A stretch of DNA of 64,000 nt from positions 1 to 64,000 of the forward strand of contig JARLIM010000026.1 in NCBI GenBank assembly GCA_031291725.1, given 5' to 3'. The notes under the pieces were generated by a model that worked only from the letters and a program-made list of their open reading frames with translations, had not been told where the DNA came from and did no database searches. Numbering within the stretch: position 1 is the first letter of the stretch; the number at the start of each line of letters is the position of its first letter. Position numbers and translations under genes: made by a program. Positions 1 through 8,405 of this stretch are shown in pieces. This DNA is from Acetobacteraceae bacterium. GTDB taxonomy: Bacteria; Pseudomonadota; Alphaproteobacteria; Acetobacterales; Acetobacteraceae.

Positions 1-1068
1 ACCCTCAGCCCTTGGTGGCTGTAGCGTAGCTTGATCGCGTCAGCGCCTTCCTCGGACCCGTATGGTTGCCTGAACTCTAGGTTCGCTCACAAGGCAGGGT
101 CGAAGAAGATGGACGATATTACCCCACGCACAGCCGGAATCGATACCGCAAAATCCAAGCTTGATGTCGCAATCCACGCCTCGCCAATCCGCCTGACAGT
201 CGACAACAAGGCGGCAGGATACAAGCGTTTGTCTGCGGAGCTGCGCCTTGCAGGCGTGGCGCGCGTCGGCATCGAAGCCTCCGGTGGTTACGAACGCGGC
301 GTGATCAAACACCTGCGCCAGGACGGCTTCGAGGTCATTCTGATGCAGCCGATGCAGGTCAAAGCCTTCGCAAAGCTGAATCTCAAACGCGCCAAGAATG
401 ACAGCATCGACGCCGCCCTGATCGCGGCATGCGCCGCCATCATCCAGCCGCACGCCGCCAATGAAGATCAACGTCTTCAGCCACTTGCCGATGCACTGAC
501 CTTCGTCGAGCAGGTCGAGGAGGACATTGTGCGGATCAAGACAAGGCTGGAGAAGATCACCGATCTTCGCCTGGCGCGGCTGTATCGGGCCGACATCAAG
601 CGTCTAACCACCCGCAGACGCGCCGAACTGGCCCGCATCGTCGCGGCATTGCGCAAACATTCAGATCTCGCGCGCAGGCTCGATCTGGTCGAGAGCATTC
701 CCGGCGTTGGTGAGCGGACAGCGCTGGCGATTGTGGTGCGTATGCCTGAGATCGGCACGATCAGTCGCGAGCAGGCCGCCTCGCTGTCGGGCTTGGCGCC
801 ATTTGACGACGACAGCGGCAACCGGCGTGGCCTGCGTCATATCGCAGGCGGACGCGAGCGCCTGCGACGCTCACTCTACGCGGCAAGCCTCGCCGCAGCC
901 TTCCATTGGAATGCCGCCCTCAAAGCACTCTATCAGCGCCTCATCGCCGCCGGAAAACCCCACAAAGTCGCCCTGGTCGCCTGCGCTAGAAAGCTCATCA
1001 TTTTCGCAAACACCGTCGTCCAGCGAAATCAGCCTTGGACTGACAAGCCCGCAACGATCTAATGGTTG
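1..1068 (+). mobile_element. IS110-family insertion sequence, left end outside window
   Basis: The element is recognised from its transposase gene (109-1062). Its left boundary is not visible; bases 1-108 are the non-coding stretch before the gene, the place where IS110-group elements encode their bridge RNA, but no RNA fold can be assigned from what is present. The right boundary must lie close to the transposase stop, because the stop codon of the convergent S41 peptidase gene begins only 6 bases further on. ATGGTTGC occurs at 62-69 and again at 1062-1069, a possible short core repeat, although that would make an unusually short element. IS110 elements lack conventional terminal inverted repeats, so the ends cannot be set by eye. 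Confidence 0.6.
109..1062 (+). CDS. IS110-family transposase (DEDD plus serine recombinase)
   Basis: The 317-residue product is a full-length IS110 transposase. The N-terminal RuvC-like DEDD domain shows D12 (in GIDTAK), E56 (in GIEASGG), D98 and D101 (in NDSID). A helical linker follows. The C-terminal Tnp domain has a helix-hairpin-helix-like SIPGVG segment at 196-201 and the SGLAPFDDDSG stretch with the expected catalytic serine S236. In this family the enzyme recombines DNA guided by a bridge RNA encoded in the element. The ATG at 109 was chosen because the family N-terminus begins a few residues before the first Asp; an in-frame upstream start at 31 would add 26 unrelated residues. No frameshift or stop is seen, so the gene looks intact. 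Confidence 0.93.
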   Translation: MDDITPRTAGIDTAKSKLDVAIHASPIRLTVDNKAAGYKRLSAELRLAGVARVGIEASGGYERGVIKHLRQDGFEVILMQPMQVKAFAKLNLKRAKNDSIDAALIAACAAIIQPHAANEDQRLQPLADALTFVEQVEEDIVRIKTRLEKITDLRLARLYRADIKRLTTRRRAELARIVAALRKHSDLARRLDLVESIPGVGERTALAIVVRMPEIGTISREQAASLSGLAPFDDDSGNRRGLRHIAGGRERLRRSLYAASLAAAFHWNAALKALYQRLIAAGKPHKVALVACARKLIIFANTVVQRNQPWTDKPATI

Positions 1069-2754
1069 CTACACTCTCAATATCCGCACCGCATGAGCGA
1101 TCAAATCCACATCCCCTTCCAGCAAATCGGCCCGCGTCAGGCGGTGGATTTCGTCGGGTTCGATGCCGCTCTCCTCAAGCTCCATCCCCTCGCCTGCCGC
1201 CACCCGCACCGCGCGACGGATCGCCACCCGCAGATCGGCACCGCCCGGCAACACCGACGGGCGGCCGACGGTCAGGCGTTCGCCTTTCAACAGCGACAAA
1301 ATATCCGAATAAATCCAACGATTGGCCCCGCCCGCGCCGGTGTTGGCGTGCACGCCCAGGATCTTGCCGAGATGATGATCGCGGAAGCCTGCGATGAAAA
1401 TATCCGCCGCCGAGTAGCTCAGCGCCGAGGTGATCAGCAGCACCGGGCCCGGATAAATCCGCTCGCCATTGCGGATCTCGTTGGGGTCGGTCATCGGATA
1501 GGCGTTGGACCACACCGAGCCGGTCTGTTGCGCCCGCGCCAATGAGGGAATCCAGCGCGACAGGTTCTCGGCCATGTTGGGATTGGCCGGCGTCTGGCTT
1601 TGGCACAGCCGCAGATTGGCCTCGGTTGCCAGGAACTCCATGCGCACCGGCTGGATCGGCCGATCCGAGAAGAATTGCAGCATCCGCTCGGCGGCGGCCA
1701 TCAGCCCACCCGGATTGTCGCGCACATCGATGATCAGCCCATCCTGCGGCAGGCGTTCCAGCAGCATCGCCATGTCGTCCAGAAAGCCATCCGGATCGCG
1801 GGTGTTGAAACTGCGGATGCGCAGATGGCCGAAGGGGCGGCCTTCAAACATCCCCTTCCAGGCGCGCACCTGGCTGAGGCGGGTGGGCACCTCTTCCTCA
1901 TGCGGATGCGCGTCGTGAAAGCCGTCATGCGCGACAGGCACGCCGTGGGTTTCAGCGTGCAGCACATGCGGGGCGAAGGCGGATTTGCGGTGACGACGCA
2001 GCGCGTCGCCCATGTCATCCAAAGCGAGCGTCAGACAATGCGGATGCGCCGGGGCGGCGGGCTTGTGGGCGACATGGGTGTCAGCGACCAGCTTGCAGAT
2101 TTTCCAGTCCAGTCTTGTGCGATGCCGCTCGCCCGTCTCGGTCTGATACTCAACCTCGATATGCATCTCATCGGGCGGGGCAAGGCGCATCATCGGGCGT
2201 TGCGTGAAGGCGGCGACAGCACGGGCCTGGCTCGCGGCCCGGTTGGCACCGCCGGTAGAGGCGGCGAGCTTCTCAATCGCCCGCCAGACCGGGATGCCGT
2301 TCCAGGCGGTGATCTCCACCCCTGCCGCGAACGGTGCATGCACGCAGCCCGGCATCACATGCGTCACAATCACCTGCCGCAAATCGCCCGCATGCGCGAT
2401 GCCGACCTGAAACGGTAGAAAGGCCACCATCCCCGCGAAGGGGGTGGGCAGGGTGTAGACGGTGTGCAGATCGCGCAGCTCAGCGAAGATCTGCACCAAC
2501 TCGGCATGAAAGCCGGTCTCGGTCGCCAGATCTTCCAATGAGCGCGCCAATGCCCGCAGCCGCGCCACCGGGTCGACGCCATGGGCCGAGCGTTTATGCG
2601 GCAGATGTGCGTAATGGTCGGCCAAGACGCTGGCGGCAGCGTCGATGATTGTTCGTTTATCGATCAGGGAAAGCGGCGAAATCCCAGCGAGAAATGCTGA
2701 AAGCGTCTGGGCGTTATGCCAATCGATGCCATTGAAAGCCTCGGTTTCAGACAT
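1069..2754 (-). CDS. S41-family peptidase, cytoplasmic, divergent to the RiPP-like cluster
   Basis: This 561-residue protein carries the C-terminal-processing-protease (S41) fold: DVRDNPGG in the region around residues 340-350, then TSALSYSAADIF with the likely nucleophile Ser near residue 447, and a Lys about 14 residues later in the LGKILG segment. These match the Ser/Lys dyad of the family. There is no signal peptide or membrane segment, so it should act in the cytoplasm. It is transcribed away from the cyclase gene across an 88-base shared promoter region, which suggests co-regulation with the cluster to the right and a possible role in trimming the peptide encoded at 6165. That role is inference. 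Its 3' end abuts the IS110 element, so the last few codons may be element-derived. Confidence 0.85.
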   Translation of the reverse strand: MSETEAFNGIDWHNAQTLSAFLAGISPLSLIDKRTIIDAAASVLADHYAHLPHKRSAHGVDPVARLRALARSLEDLATETGFHAELVQIFAELRDLHTVYTLPTPFAGMVAFLPFQVGIAHAGDLRQVIVTHVMPGCVHAPFAAGVEITAWNGIPVWRAIEKLAASTGGANRAASQARAVAAFTQRPMMRLAPPDEMHIEVEYQTETGERHRTRLDWKICKLVADTHVAHKPAAPAHPHCLTLALDDMGDALRRHRKSAFAPHVLHAETHGVPVAHDGFHDAHPHEEEVPTRLSQVRAWKGMFEGRPFGHLRIRSFNTRDPDGFLDDMAMLLERLPQDGLIIDVRDNPGGLMAAAERMLQFFSDRPIQPVRMEFLATEANLRLCQSQTPANPNMAENLSRWIPSLARAQQTGSVWSNAYPMTDPNEIRNGERIYPGPVLLITSALSYSAADIFIAGFRDHHLGKILGVHANTGAGGANRWIYSDILSLLKGERLTVGRPSVLPGGADLRVAIRRAVRVAAGEGMELEESGIEPDEIHRLTRADLLEGDVDLIAHAVRILRV

Positions 2755-2842
2755 TTTGTATTTCCCAAATATAACATACTGGCATCGGACGATCAGGCTC
2801 TATAGGCTTTATTCCGGCGCAAAACGCGAAAGCAACCTGCTT
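2755..2842. promoter_or_regulatory. Divergent promoter region, S41 peptidase / cyclase
   Basis: This 88-base spacer separates two divergent genes and must hold both promoters. It is locally AT-rich (CCAAATATAACATA around 2764-2777) against GC-rich surroundings. It contains the short palindrome ATCGGACGAT and one half-site, GCATCGG, that resembles one arm of the 23-base palindrome in front of the precursor gene (6121-6143). No confident -35/-10 pair or Crp-type full site was recognised. Confidence 0.4.
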
Positions 2843-5800
2843 ATGAACTGTCCGAAATGCAGCTCGGACAACCCGGACAACGGCCGCTTCTGTGACCAAT
2901 GCGGCGAGCCGTTGGCCCTGACCTGTGGCGCGTGCGGCACCTCGGCGCGGCCCGGTGCGAAGTTTTGCGGCCAGTGCGGAACCCGATTTGGCGCAACGCC
3001 CGCGCCCGGGTCACACGCCCAGCCTGCGCTCCCAACGCCCGACGAACAGCCGCAACGCAGCCGAATCAGTATCGAGACGGGTGAGCGCAAGCAAGTAACA
3101 GTTTTGTTTGCCGATATTCGTGGCTCAACCGCGATGATCGAGGCGCTGGACCCGGAACAGGCCATGCTGCTGCTCGACCCTGCGGTGCAAAAAATGGTCG
3201 AGGCCGTGCAGCACTATGGCGGCACGGTCAACCGGGTGCAGGGCGACGGCATCATGGCGCTGTTCGGCGCGCCGGTGGCCACCGAAGACCACGCCGCCCG
3301 CGCCTGCCTTGCCGCACAAGCGATCTTGGCCGATGTCGCCTCGCTGCATGGTGGCATCGATGTGCGGGTGGGGTTGAATTCTGGCGAGGTGGTGATCCGT
3401 GCCGTGGGCAACGACCCGTCGGATTACGACGCGGTGGGCGTTGTCGCCCATATCGCGCATCGTCTGGAACAACTCGCCGCCCCGAATACCGTCTGCCTCG
3501 CCGAACGCACCGCTTTGCTGGCGCATGGCACGGTCGATCTGGAAATGCTCGGCGTGCATCGCATCGCGGGCATTGCCGAGAAGGTGGAGCTGTTCCGGCT
3601 GATCTCGGCGCATGAACGCCCATCGTGGGAAGTGCGCGCCTCGGCCGGGCAGATGACACGGCTGATCGGCCGTCAGGCGGAATTGCGCCATCTGGAACAG
3701 GCGCTCGGTCTGGCGGCTCTGGGGCGGGCGCAGGTGGTGGCGGTGATGGGTGAGGCGGGGATCGGCAAATCCCGTCTGGCGCATGAATTCCTCAAACGCT
3801 TGCCACAGGGCTTCTGGAACGTCGTGCGCGCCGGTGCGGTCAGCCATGGTGCCGGCGCCCCCTATCGCCTCGCCGCCGATATCCTGCGGGCCGTTCTCGG
3901 CGTGGACCGCCAGCACGGCCGGGCCGAAGTGGCGCGCAAATTGGCGCAGACACTTACTTTGCTCGATCTTGATAGCCCGGAAGCTGCTGCCCCGCTGGAG
4001 AGCCTGCTCGATCTGCCGGTGACGGATGAGGGCTGGAACGAACTCTCCCCCGAAGCGCGACGGGAGCGGATTGTGCCGGTGTTGCGTACGGTGGTTTTGC
4101 GTGAATCGCTGGTCCGCCCGGTGCTGCTGTTGGTGGAAGATTTACACTGGGTCGATCCGCAATCGGAATCGCGGCTCCAAAATCTGGTCGATGGGCTGGA
4201 AAATGCGCGCATCCTGCTGCTGATCACCAGTCGCCCAAGCGCTTCGATGAATTGGGCGCAGCAGGCCCGGCCCAGCTTTTCCAGCTTCCTCGTGCTGCAA
4301 TCCCTCGAACACGAGGGCGCACATCGTCTGCTGCGCGAATTGCTCGGCGAAAGCGACGAACTCGCCGCCCTGCGCGAGCGCATTGTGGCGCAATCGGACG
4401 GCACGCCGCTGTTTATCGAGGAAATGGCGCGTGCCCTTGTGGAACAAGGCGTGCTCATCGCCCAAACCACCACAATGCGGCTGCGTGAGGATGTGGGCGC
4501 GCTGCAACTGCCCGCCAGCGTGCAGGCGGTGGTGGCCGCCCGCATCGATCAGCTGCCGCACGATCTGCGCCGCACGCTCGGTGTCGCCGCCGTCATCGGC
4601 AAGGACGTGCCGCATGATGTGCTGGCCGCTTTGGCCGATCTGGACGAAGCCGAGTTGGAGGCGCAACTGGCCACGCTGATGCGGGCGGATTTCCTGATCG
4701 AAGTCACCTCGTCGGGCGGACGTGAATACACGTTCAAACACAGCCTGATCCAGGCGGTGACGTATGAAGGGATGTTGCGGCTCAGCCGACGTGAAATCCA
4801 CGCCCGCGCGCTCGGCGTGCTGGAAACCAAGGCGGTTGATCGTCAGGACGAGCAGATCGACACCCTCACCGAACACGCGATGCGTGGCGAAGTGTGGGAG
4901 CGCGCCACGGTGTTGGCGTGGCGGGCGGGAATGCGTGCAAATATCCGTTCGGCATGGCGGGCGGCGGATGGATTTTTTACCCAGGCGCTGGACGCGCTGT
5001 CACACCTACCCGAGACGCCCGAAAATCTGCGGCGTGGCATCGATATCCGCCTCGCCTTACGCATCGCCCTCGGCCCGCTGACGGAAATCAAGCGCGTCCT
5101 GCAAGTGTTGGAGGAGGCTGTGGAACTGGCGGTACGGCTGGGCGATGCGGCGCGGGTGGCGCAGATCGATGTCAGCCGTTGCGTCTTTCAGACCATACTC
5201 GGCCATCTCAAGCAGGCCATCTCCGCCGGTCAGCGCGGTCTGCTGGAAGCGAAACGGGTGCCGGAGCCGATGCACCGCCTCAACGCCGCCTATGCGCTGG
5301 CACAGGCGCATTGGTTTGCCGGGAATTTCCGCACCTCCGAGCAGGTTCTGGAAGAAAACCTCGACCTGCTGCGCGGTCCGATGCGTCTGCGCAGTGCGGG
5401 CACCACGGGCAGTATTTCGGTGCTTTCGCTGGTCTGTCTCTCCAAGACCCACGCCATCACCGGTGCCTTCGACACCGCCGCGCAACTCGCGCGCGAAACG
5501 CAGGAGATCGCCCGCGAAACCGGCAAGCCCTACGATCTCACCTATGCCCAGGTGGCCGCCGGCTTCACCCATCTGCTCGCCGGACGCGCAGAGGCGGCAG
5601 TGCAGGAGCTGGTCATTGCGTTGGACCATTGCCGCCACGGCAACGTGCCGGTTCTGATCCCTTCCGTCGCCCGCTATCTGGGCCGAGCATATGCGATGGT
5701 TGGCCGGTCGGACGACGCGCATGATCTGCTGGAAGGCACGCTGGAAACCTGCCGGATTCAGAACATGGTGGCGCTGACCATCTGGTGCGGCATCGCCTCC

Positions 5801-6064
5801 GGTCACGCGCATATCGAAGGCGGCACGCATGACCATGCGCATTCTCGGCTCGACCACAGCCTGACCTTGGCGCGGACCCATGCCTATCGCCCGGCCGAAG
5901 CCCATGCATGGCATCTGCTCGGCCGGGCCAAGCTGGCGCAAGGCAAGCGGGAAGCAGCACTGGAAGCATTGCGGGCTGGAGAAGCGATGGCGCGCGAACT
6001 CGGTATGATTCCCGAACTTAATGACATCGCCATCACACGACGCCTGCTCGATTTGTCCAGTTGA
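2843..6064 (+). CDS. Zinc-ribbon class III nucleotidyl cyclase fused to AAA/STAND ATPase
   Basis: The 1073-residue protein is a multi-domain signalling protein. Two zinc ribbons come first (C3/C6/C17/C20 and C28/C31/C42/C45), then a class III cyclase domain at about 80-255 with the two metal Asp residues D91 (FADIRGST) and D135 (GDGIMALFG) and a putative transition-state Arg, R207. An ATPase follows with Walker A at 303-310 (GEAGIGKS) and Walker B near 424-435 (LLLVEDLHWVD). The remaining 600 residues are helical, TPR-like repeats. No membrane segment is present. The catalytic residues suggest it can make a cyclic nucleotide, probably cAMP; the ATPase/repeat part would sense a ligand or partner. 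The ATG at 2843 begins the first zinc ribbon directly, although its Shine-Dalgarno is weak. It lies 100 bases before the precursor gene. Confidence 0.88.
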   Translation: MNCPKCSSDNPDNGRFCDQCGEPLALTCGACGTSARPGAKFCGQCGTRFGATPAPGSHAQPALPTPDEQPQRSRISIETGERKQVTVLFADIRGSTAMIEALDPEQAMLLLDPAVQKMVEAVQHYGGTVNRVQGDGIMALFGAPVATEDHAARACLAAQAILADVASLHGGIDVRVGLNSGEVVIRAVGNDPSDYDAVGVVAHIAHRLEQLAAPNTVCLAERTALLAHGTVDLEMLGVHRIAGIAEKVELFRLISAHERPSWEVRASAGQMTRLIGRQAELRHLEQALGLAALGRAQVVAVMGEAGIGKSRLAHEFLKRLPQGFWNVVRAGAVSHGAGAPYRLAADILRAVLGVDRQHGRAEVARKLAQTLTLLDLDSPEAAAPLESLLDLPVTDEGWNELSPEARRERIVPVLRTVVLRESLVRPVLLLVEDLHWVDPQSESRLQNLVDGLENARILLLITSRPSASMNWAQQARPSFSSFLVLQSLEHEGAHRLLRELLGESDELAALRERIVAQSDGTPLFIEEMARALVEQGVLIAQTTTMRLREDVGALQLPASVQAVVAARIDQLPHDLRRTLGVAAVIGKDVPHDVLAALADLDEAELEAQLATLMRADFLIEVTSSGGREYTFKHSLIQAVTYEGMLRLSRREIHARALGVLETKAVDRQDEQIDTLTEHAMRGEVWERATVLAWRAGMRANIRSAWRAADGFFTQALDALSHLPETPENLRRGIDIRLALRIALGPLTEIKRVLQVLEEAVELAVRLGDAARVAQIDVSRCVFQTILGHLKQAISAGQRGLLEAKRVPEPMHRLNAAYALAQAHWFAGNFRTSEQVLEENLDLLRGPMRLRSAGTTGSISVLSLVCLSKTHAITGAFDTAAQLARETQEIARETGKPYDLTYAQVAAGFTHLLAGRAEAAVQELVIALDHCRHGNVPVLIPSVARYLGRAYAMVGRSDDAHDLLEGTLETCRIQNMVALTIWCGIASGHAHIEGGTHDHAHSRLDHSLTLARTHAYRPAEAHAWHLLGRAKLAQGKREAALEALRAGEAMARELGMIPELNDIAITRRLLDLSS

Positions 6065-6088
6065 GAGGAATATATTCCCGCGCGATAT

Positions 6089-6143
6089 TGTGTACTGTGT
6101 ACGTATGGCGCGTTGCTCCACCGATGTCATAGCGTCACATCGG
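6089..6143 (+). promoter_or_regulatory. Tandem repeat and Crp-like palindrome before precursor gene
   Basis: Two elements sit in the 100-base gap before the precursor gene. TGTGTAC is repeated in tandem at 6089-6102. A perfect 7-bp inverted repeat, CCGATGT (6121-6127) and ACATCGG (6137-6143), flanks a 9-base centre. Within it TGTCA-N5-TCACA resembles the Crp consensus TGTGA-N6-TCACA, but with one changed base and a spacer one base short. There is no following T-run, so a terminator is unlikely. A strong GGAGGAG ribosome-binding site follows at about 6151-6157. The palindrome is a candidate operator for the Crp/Fnr protein encoded at 8406, which is inference. Confidence 0.45.
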
Positions 6144-6164
6144 GAACAATCGGAGGAGCAAAAA

Positions 6165-6440
6165 ATGTCTCTCTATAATGTGTCTGGAATGCCGCAGGGT
6201 GAACCAAAACCGATCAATCTGTCTGACCTTGGCAATATTCTGAAGATCCTCGTCAAAAATCCGTCGATCCGTTCAGACATGTTTGCCGATCCAGAAAAAA
6301 CCCTCGCACGTTTGAACTATGATGCTCATGGCGATGCCGTGCAGTTCTTTGCCTCGCTGCGCGGTGCTGACTTCCATGCAGCGTCCGAGGCCTTCGCTCC
6401 AGCCCACCCGGACCCAGCTCTCGGCATGGCCGAAATGTGA
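6165..6440 (+). CDS. Putative RiPP precursor peptide, 91 residues, Cys-free
   Basis: This short protein has a strong GGAGGAG ribosome-binding site 7 bases before its ATG and ends 10 bases before a radical SAM gene of the RiPP-maturation type. It starts with a Pro/Gly-containing stretch, followed by a helical, leader-like region at about 18-66 containing NPSIRSDMFADPEKTLARL and DAVQFFASL. The tail at 70-91 is rich in Ala, Pro and His (PAHPDPALGMAEM) and would be the core if this is a precursor. There is no Cys, Ser/Thr cluster or GG cleavage site, so lanthionine, thioether or sactionine crosslinks are not expected. It does not clearly match Nif11 or nitrile-hydratase-type leaders. The precursor role is inferred from size, context and shape. 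Confidence 0.65.
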   Translation: MSLYNVSGMPQGEPKPINLSDLGNILKILVKNPSIRSDMFADPEKTLARLNYDAHGDAVQFFASLRGADFHAASEAFAPAHPDPALGMAEM

Positions 6441-6450
6441 AGTCGTCGCA

Positions 6451-8403
6451 ATGAGTTCAGCAGCGGGGGCGAGCCGCTTACTTCTCGTTTCCATGCCGTT
6501 CTCGTTGGCCTATTTTCCCAACCTTGCGCTCGGTCTGCTGAAACCGGCGGCCGAGCGCGTGGGTTGGGCGTGCGATGTCGAGTATTTCTCGCTCGACCAT
6601 GTGGCCGAACTGGGCGACGACGCCAATTCTGTGCTGACCGATGTGCGGTATTACAACGCGCAGGTTGGCGAATGGGTGTTCACCGGGGTGGCGCATGGCA
6701 CGCCCGAGGAGATGGGCACCGAGTACCTCACCGAATTATTCGCCCGCGAGTGCCCGCAATTCTATCAGCCCGGCCGCGTGATGGCTTTCCTCGCCGCCCG
6801 CGAGGGTGCTGCCGCCTTTATCGAGGCCTGCTACGCCAGTGTGGACTGGACGCAATACCGCATGGTGGGCTTCACCACCTCGTTCCAGCAAACGATGTCC
6901 TCCTTGGCATTGGCGCGGCGGATCAAGCAGGATCATCCGCATATCTTCATCGTCATGGGCGGCGCGAACTGCCAGGACGAGATGGGCACCGAGTTGCATC
7001 GCAACTACCCTTTCCTGGATGCGGTCTGTCAGGGCGAAGGCGATATCGCCTTCCCCGAACTGCTTCGCCGCGTGGCGGCGGGGGAGGATGTGCAGGGCAT
7101 TGCCGGCATGGTGGTGCGCGTGGATGACCAGACTGTCGAGCCGAGGGAATCGACTGTCTCGGTGACGGATATGAACGCGCTGCCCGTGCCGGATTTCGAT
7201 GCCTTTTTCGACCAGCACGCCGCCCTCGGCTTCCAGACGCGCCACCCGCCCGCCGTGGTGTTCGAAACCTCGCGCGGCTGCTGGTGGGGGGCGAAATCGC
7301 ATTGCACCTTTTGCGGCCTCAACGGCGTGACGATGTCCTATCGCGCCAAGACGCAGGAACGGGCGTTTTCCGAGTTGGAATACCTCGTCAAACGCCACGG
7401 CACGCGCGATGTGGCCAATGCCGACAACATCCTGGAGATGAAATATTTCGAGGATTTCGTGCCGCGTCTGGAGAAAAGCGGGCTCGATCTGCTGATTTTC
7501 TACGAGACGAAATCCAATCTGAAGGCGTGGCACTGGGCGGCGTTGGGGCGTGCTGGAATTCGCAAGATTCAGGCGGGGGTGGAATCGCTGGAAACCGGCG
7601 TGCTCAAGCTGATGCGCAAGGGCGTGACCGGCATTCAGAACGTCGCCTGCCTCAAACTTTGCGCCGAAGCCGGGATTTACATGGAATGGCTCAATCTCGT
7701 CGGCTTCCCCGGCGAGACGCAGGACCACTATGATAGCATGGCAGCCTTGATGCCACGGCTGATCCATCTGCAACCACCCGCCGGATTTTATCGGGCGCGC
7801 GCTGATCGCTTCAGTCCGTTCCAGCGTGATCCAGCAAGTTTCGGCGTCACGCTGGAACCGCTGCCGGCCTATCGCTTTATCTATCCGTTCGGCGCGGACT
7901 CCATACGCCGCCTCGCCTATCATTTTGTTATGCGATCAGATGCACTCGATAACGTTCCGTCCTACACTGCATCCGCCGAGACCGCCTTTCAGGCATGGAA
8001 GCGGCATCACAGCGCGTCGGCGCTGTGGATGACCCAAAATGGGGATGAGATCGTGGTGCACGACGAACGGCATGGATTTGCGCGCGAAGACATTGTGCTG
8101 ACCGGAGCTGAGGCAGCACTGCTTGATATGTGCTGGCAAGTGACATCGTGGCGCAGCGTGCGCGAGACGTTGGGTGATCGATTTGACGGCCCCGCCTTGC
8201 AGGCAGCCGCCGACATGCTGGATGCGCGCGGGCTGATGATGGTGGAAGGCCCAAATCTGCTCGCCCTGCCGCTGCGCCAACCCGGCTTCAAACGCGCGCC
8301 CTCCTGGCCGGAACTGCGCGAAGGCCGCATCCGCCCCTTTGGTGACACTGGCATCATGGATGTCGGTGCCCCGGAACATCGGCAGACCGAAGCAGCGTCC
8401 TGA
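6451..8403 (+). CDS. B12-binding radical SAM RiPP maturation C-methyltransferase
   Basis: The 650-residue protein looks like the RiPP maturation radical SAM protein 1 family (class B, cobalamin-binding). The N-terminal 220 residues form a B12-binding-type Rossmann domain. The radical SAM cluster motif is C277-x7-C285-x2-C288 within RGCWWGAKSHCTFCGLNG, the wider spacing used by this family in place of CxxxCxxC. A partial TIM-barrel continues to about residue 480. The C-terminal 100 residues look like a small winged-helix domain and could serve as a leader-peptide binder. Family members methylate unactivated carbons of peptides. The ATG at 6451 begins just before the SRLLLVSMPFS strand typical of the family start. 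It is 10 bases after the precursor stop, so probably co-transcribed. Confidence 0.88.
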   Translation: MSSAAGASRLLLVSMPFSLAYFPNLALGLLKPAAERVGWACDVEYFSLDHVAELGDDANSVLTDVRYYNAQVGEWVFTGVAHGTPEEMGTEYLTELFARECPQFYQPGRVMAFLAAREGAAAFIEACYASVDWTQYRMVGFTTSFQQTMSSLALARRIKQDHPHIFIVMGGANCQDEMGTELHRNYPFLDAVCQGEGDIAFPELLRRVAAGEDVQGIAGMVVRVDDQTVEPRESTVSVTDMNALPVPDFDAFFDQHAALGFQTRHPPAVVFETSRGCWWGAKSHCTFCGLNGVTMSYRAKTQERAFSELEYLVKRHGTRDVANADNILEMKYFEDFVPRLEKSGLDLLIFYETKSNLKAWHWAALGRAGIRKIQAGVESLETGVLKLMRKGVTGIQNVACLKLCAEAGIYMEWLNLVGFPGETQDHYDSMAALMPRLIHLQPPAGFYRARADRFSPFQRDPASFGVTLEPLPAYRFIYPFGADSIRRLAYHFVMRSDALDNVPSYTASAETAFQAWKRHHSASALWMTQNGDEIVVHDERHGFAREDIVLTGAEAALLDMCWQVTSWRSVRETLGDRFDGPALQAAADMLDARGLMMVEGPNLLALPLRQPGFKRAPSWPELREGRIRPFGDTGIMDVGAPEHRQTEAAS

Positions 8404-8405
8404 GC

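Noticed and set aside
6121-6143. Palindrome considered as an intrinsic terminator of the cyclase gene
   Set aside because: No T-run follows, the 9-base centre is large, and the position just before a strong ribosome-binding site fits an operator better.
6165-6440. Assignment of the 91-residue protein to Nif11 or nitrile-hydratase leader families
   Set aside because: Only loose similarity in the helical NPSIRSDMFADPE stretch could be seen; family-specific residues are not evident.
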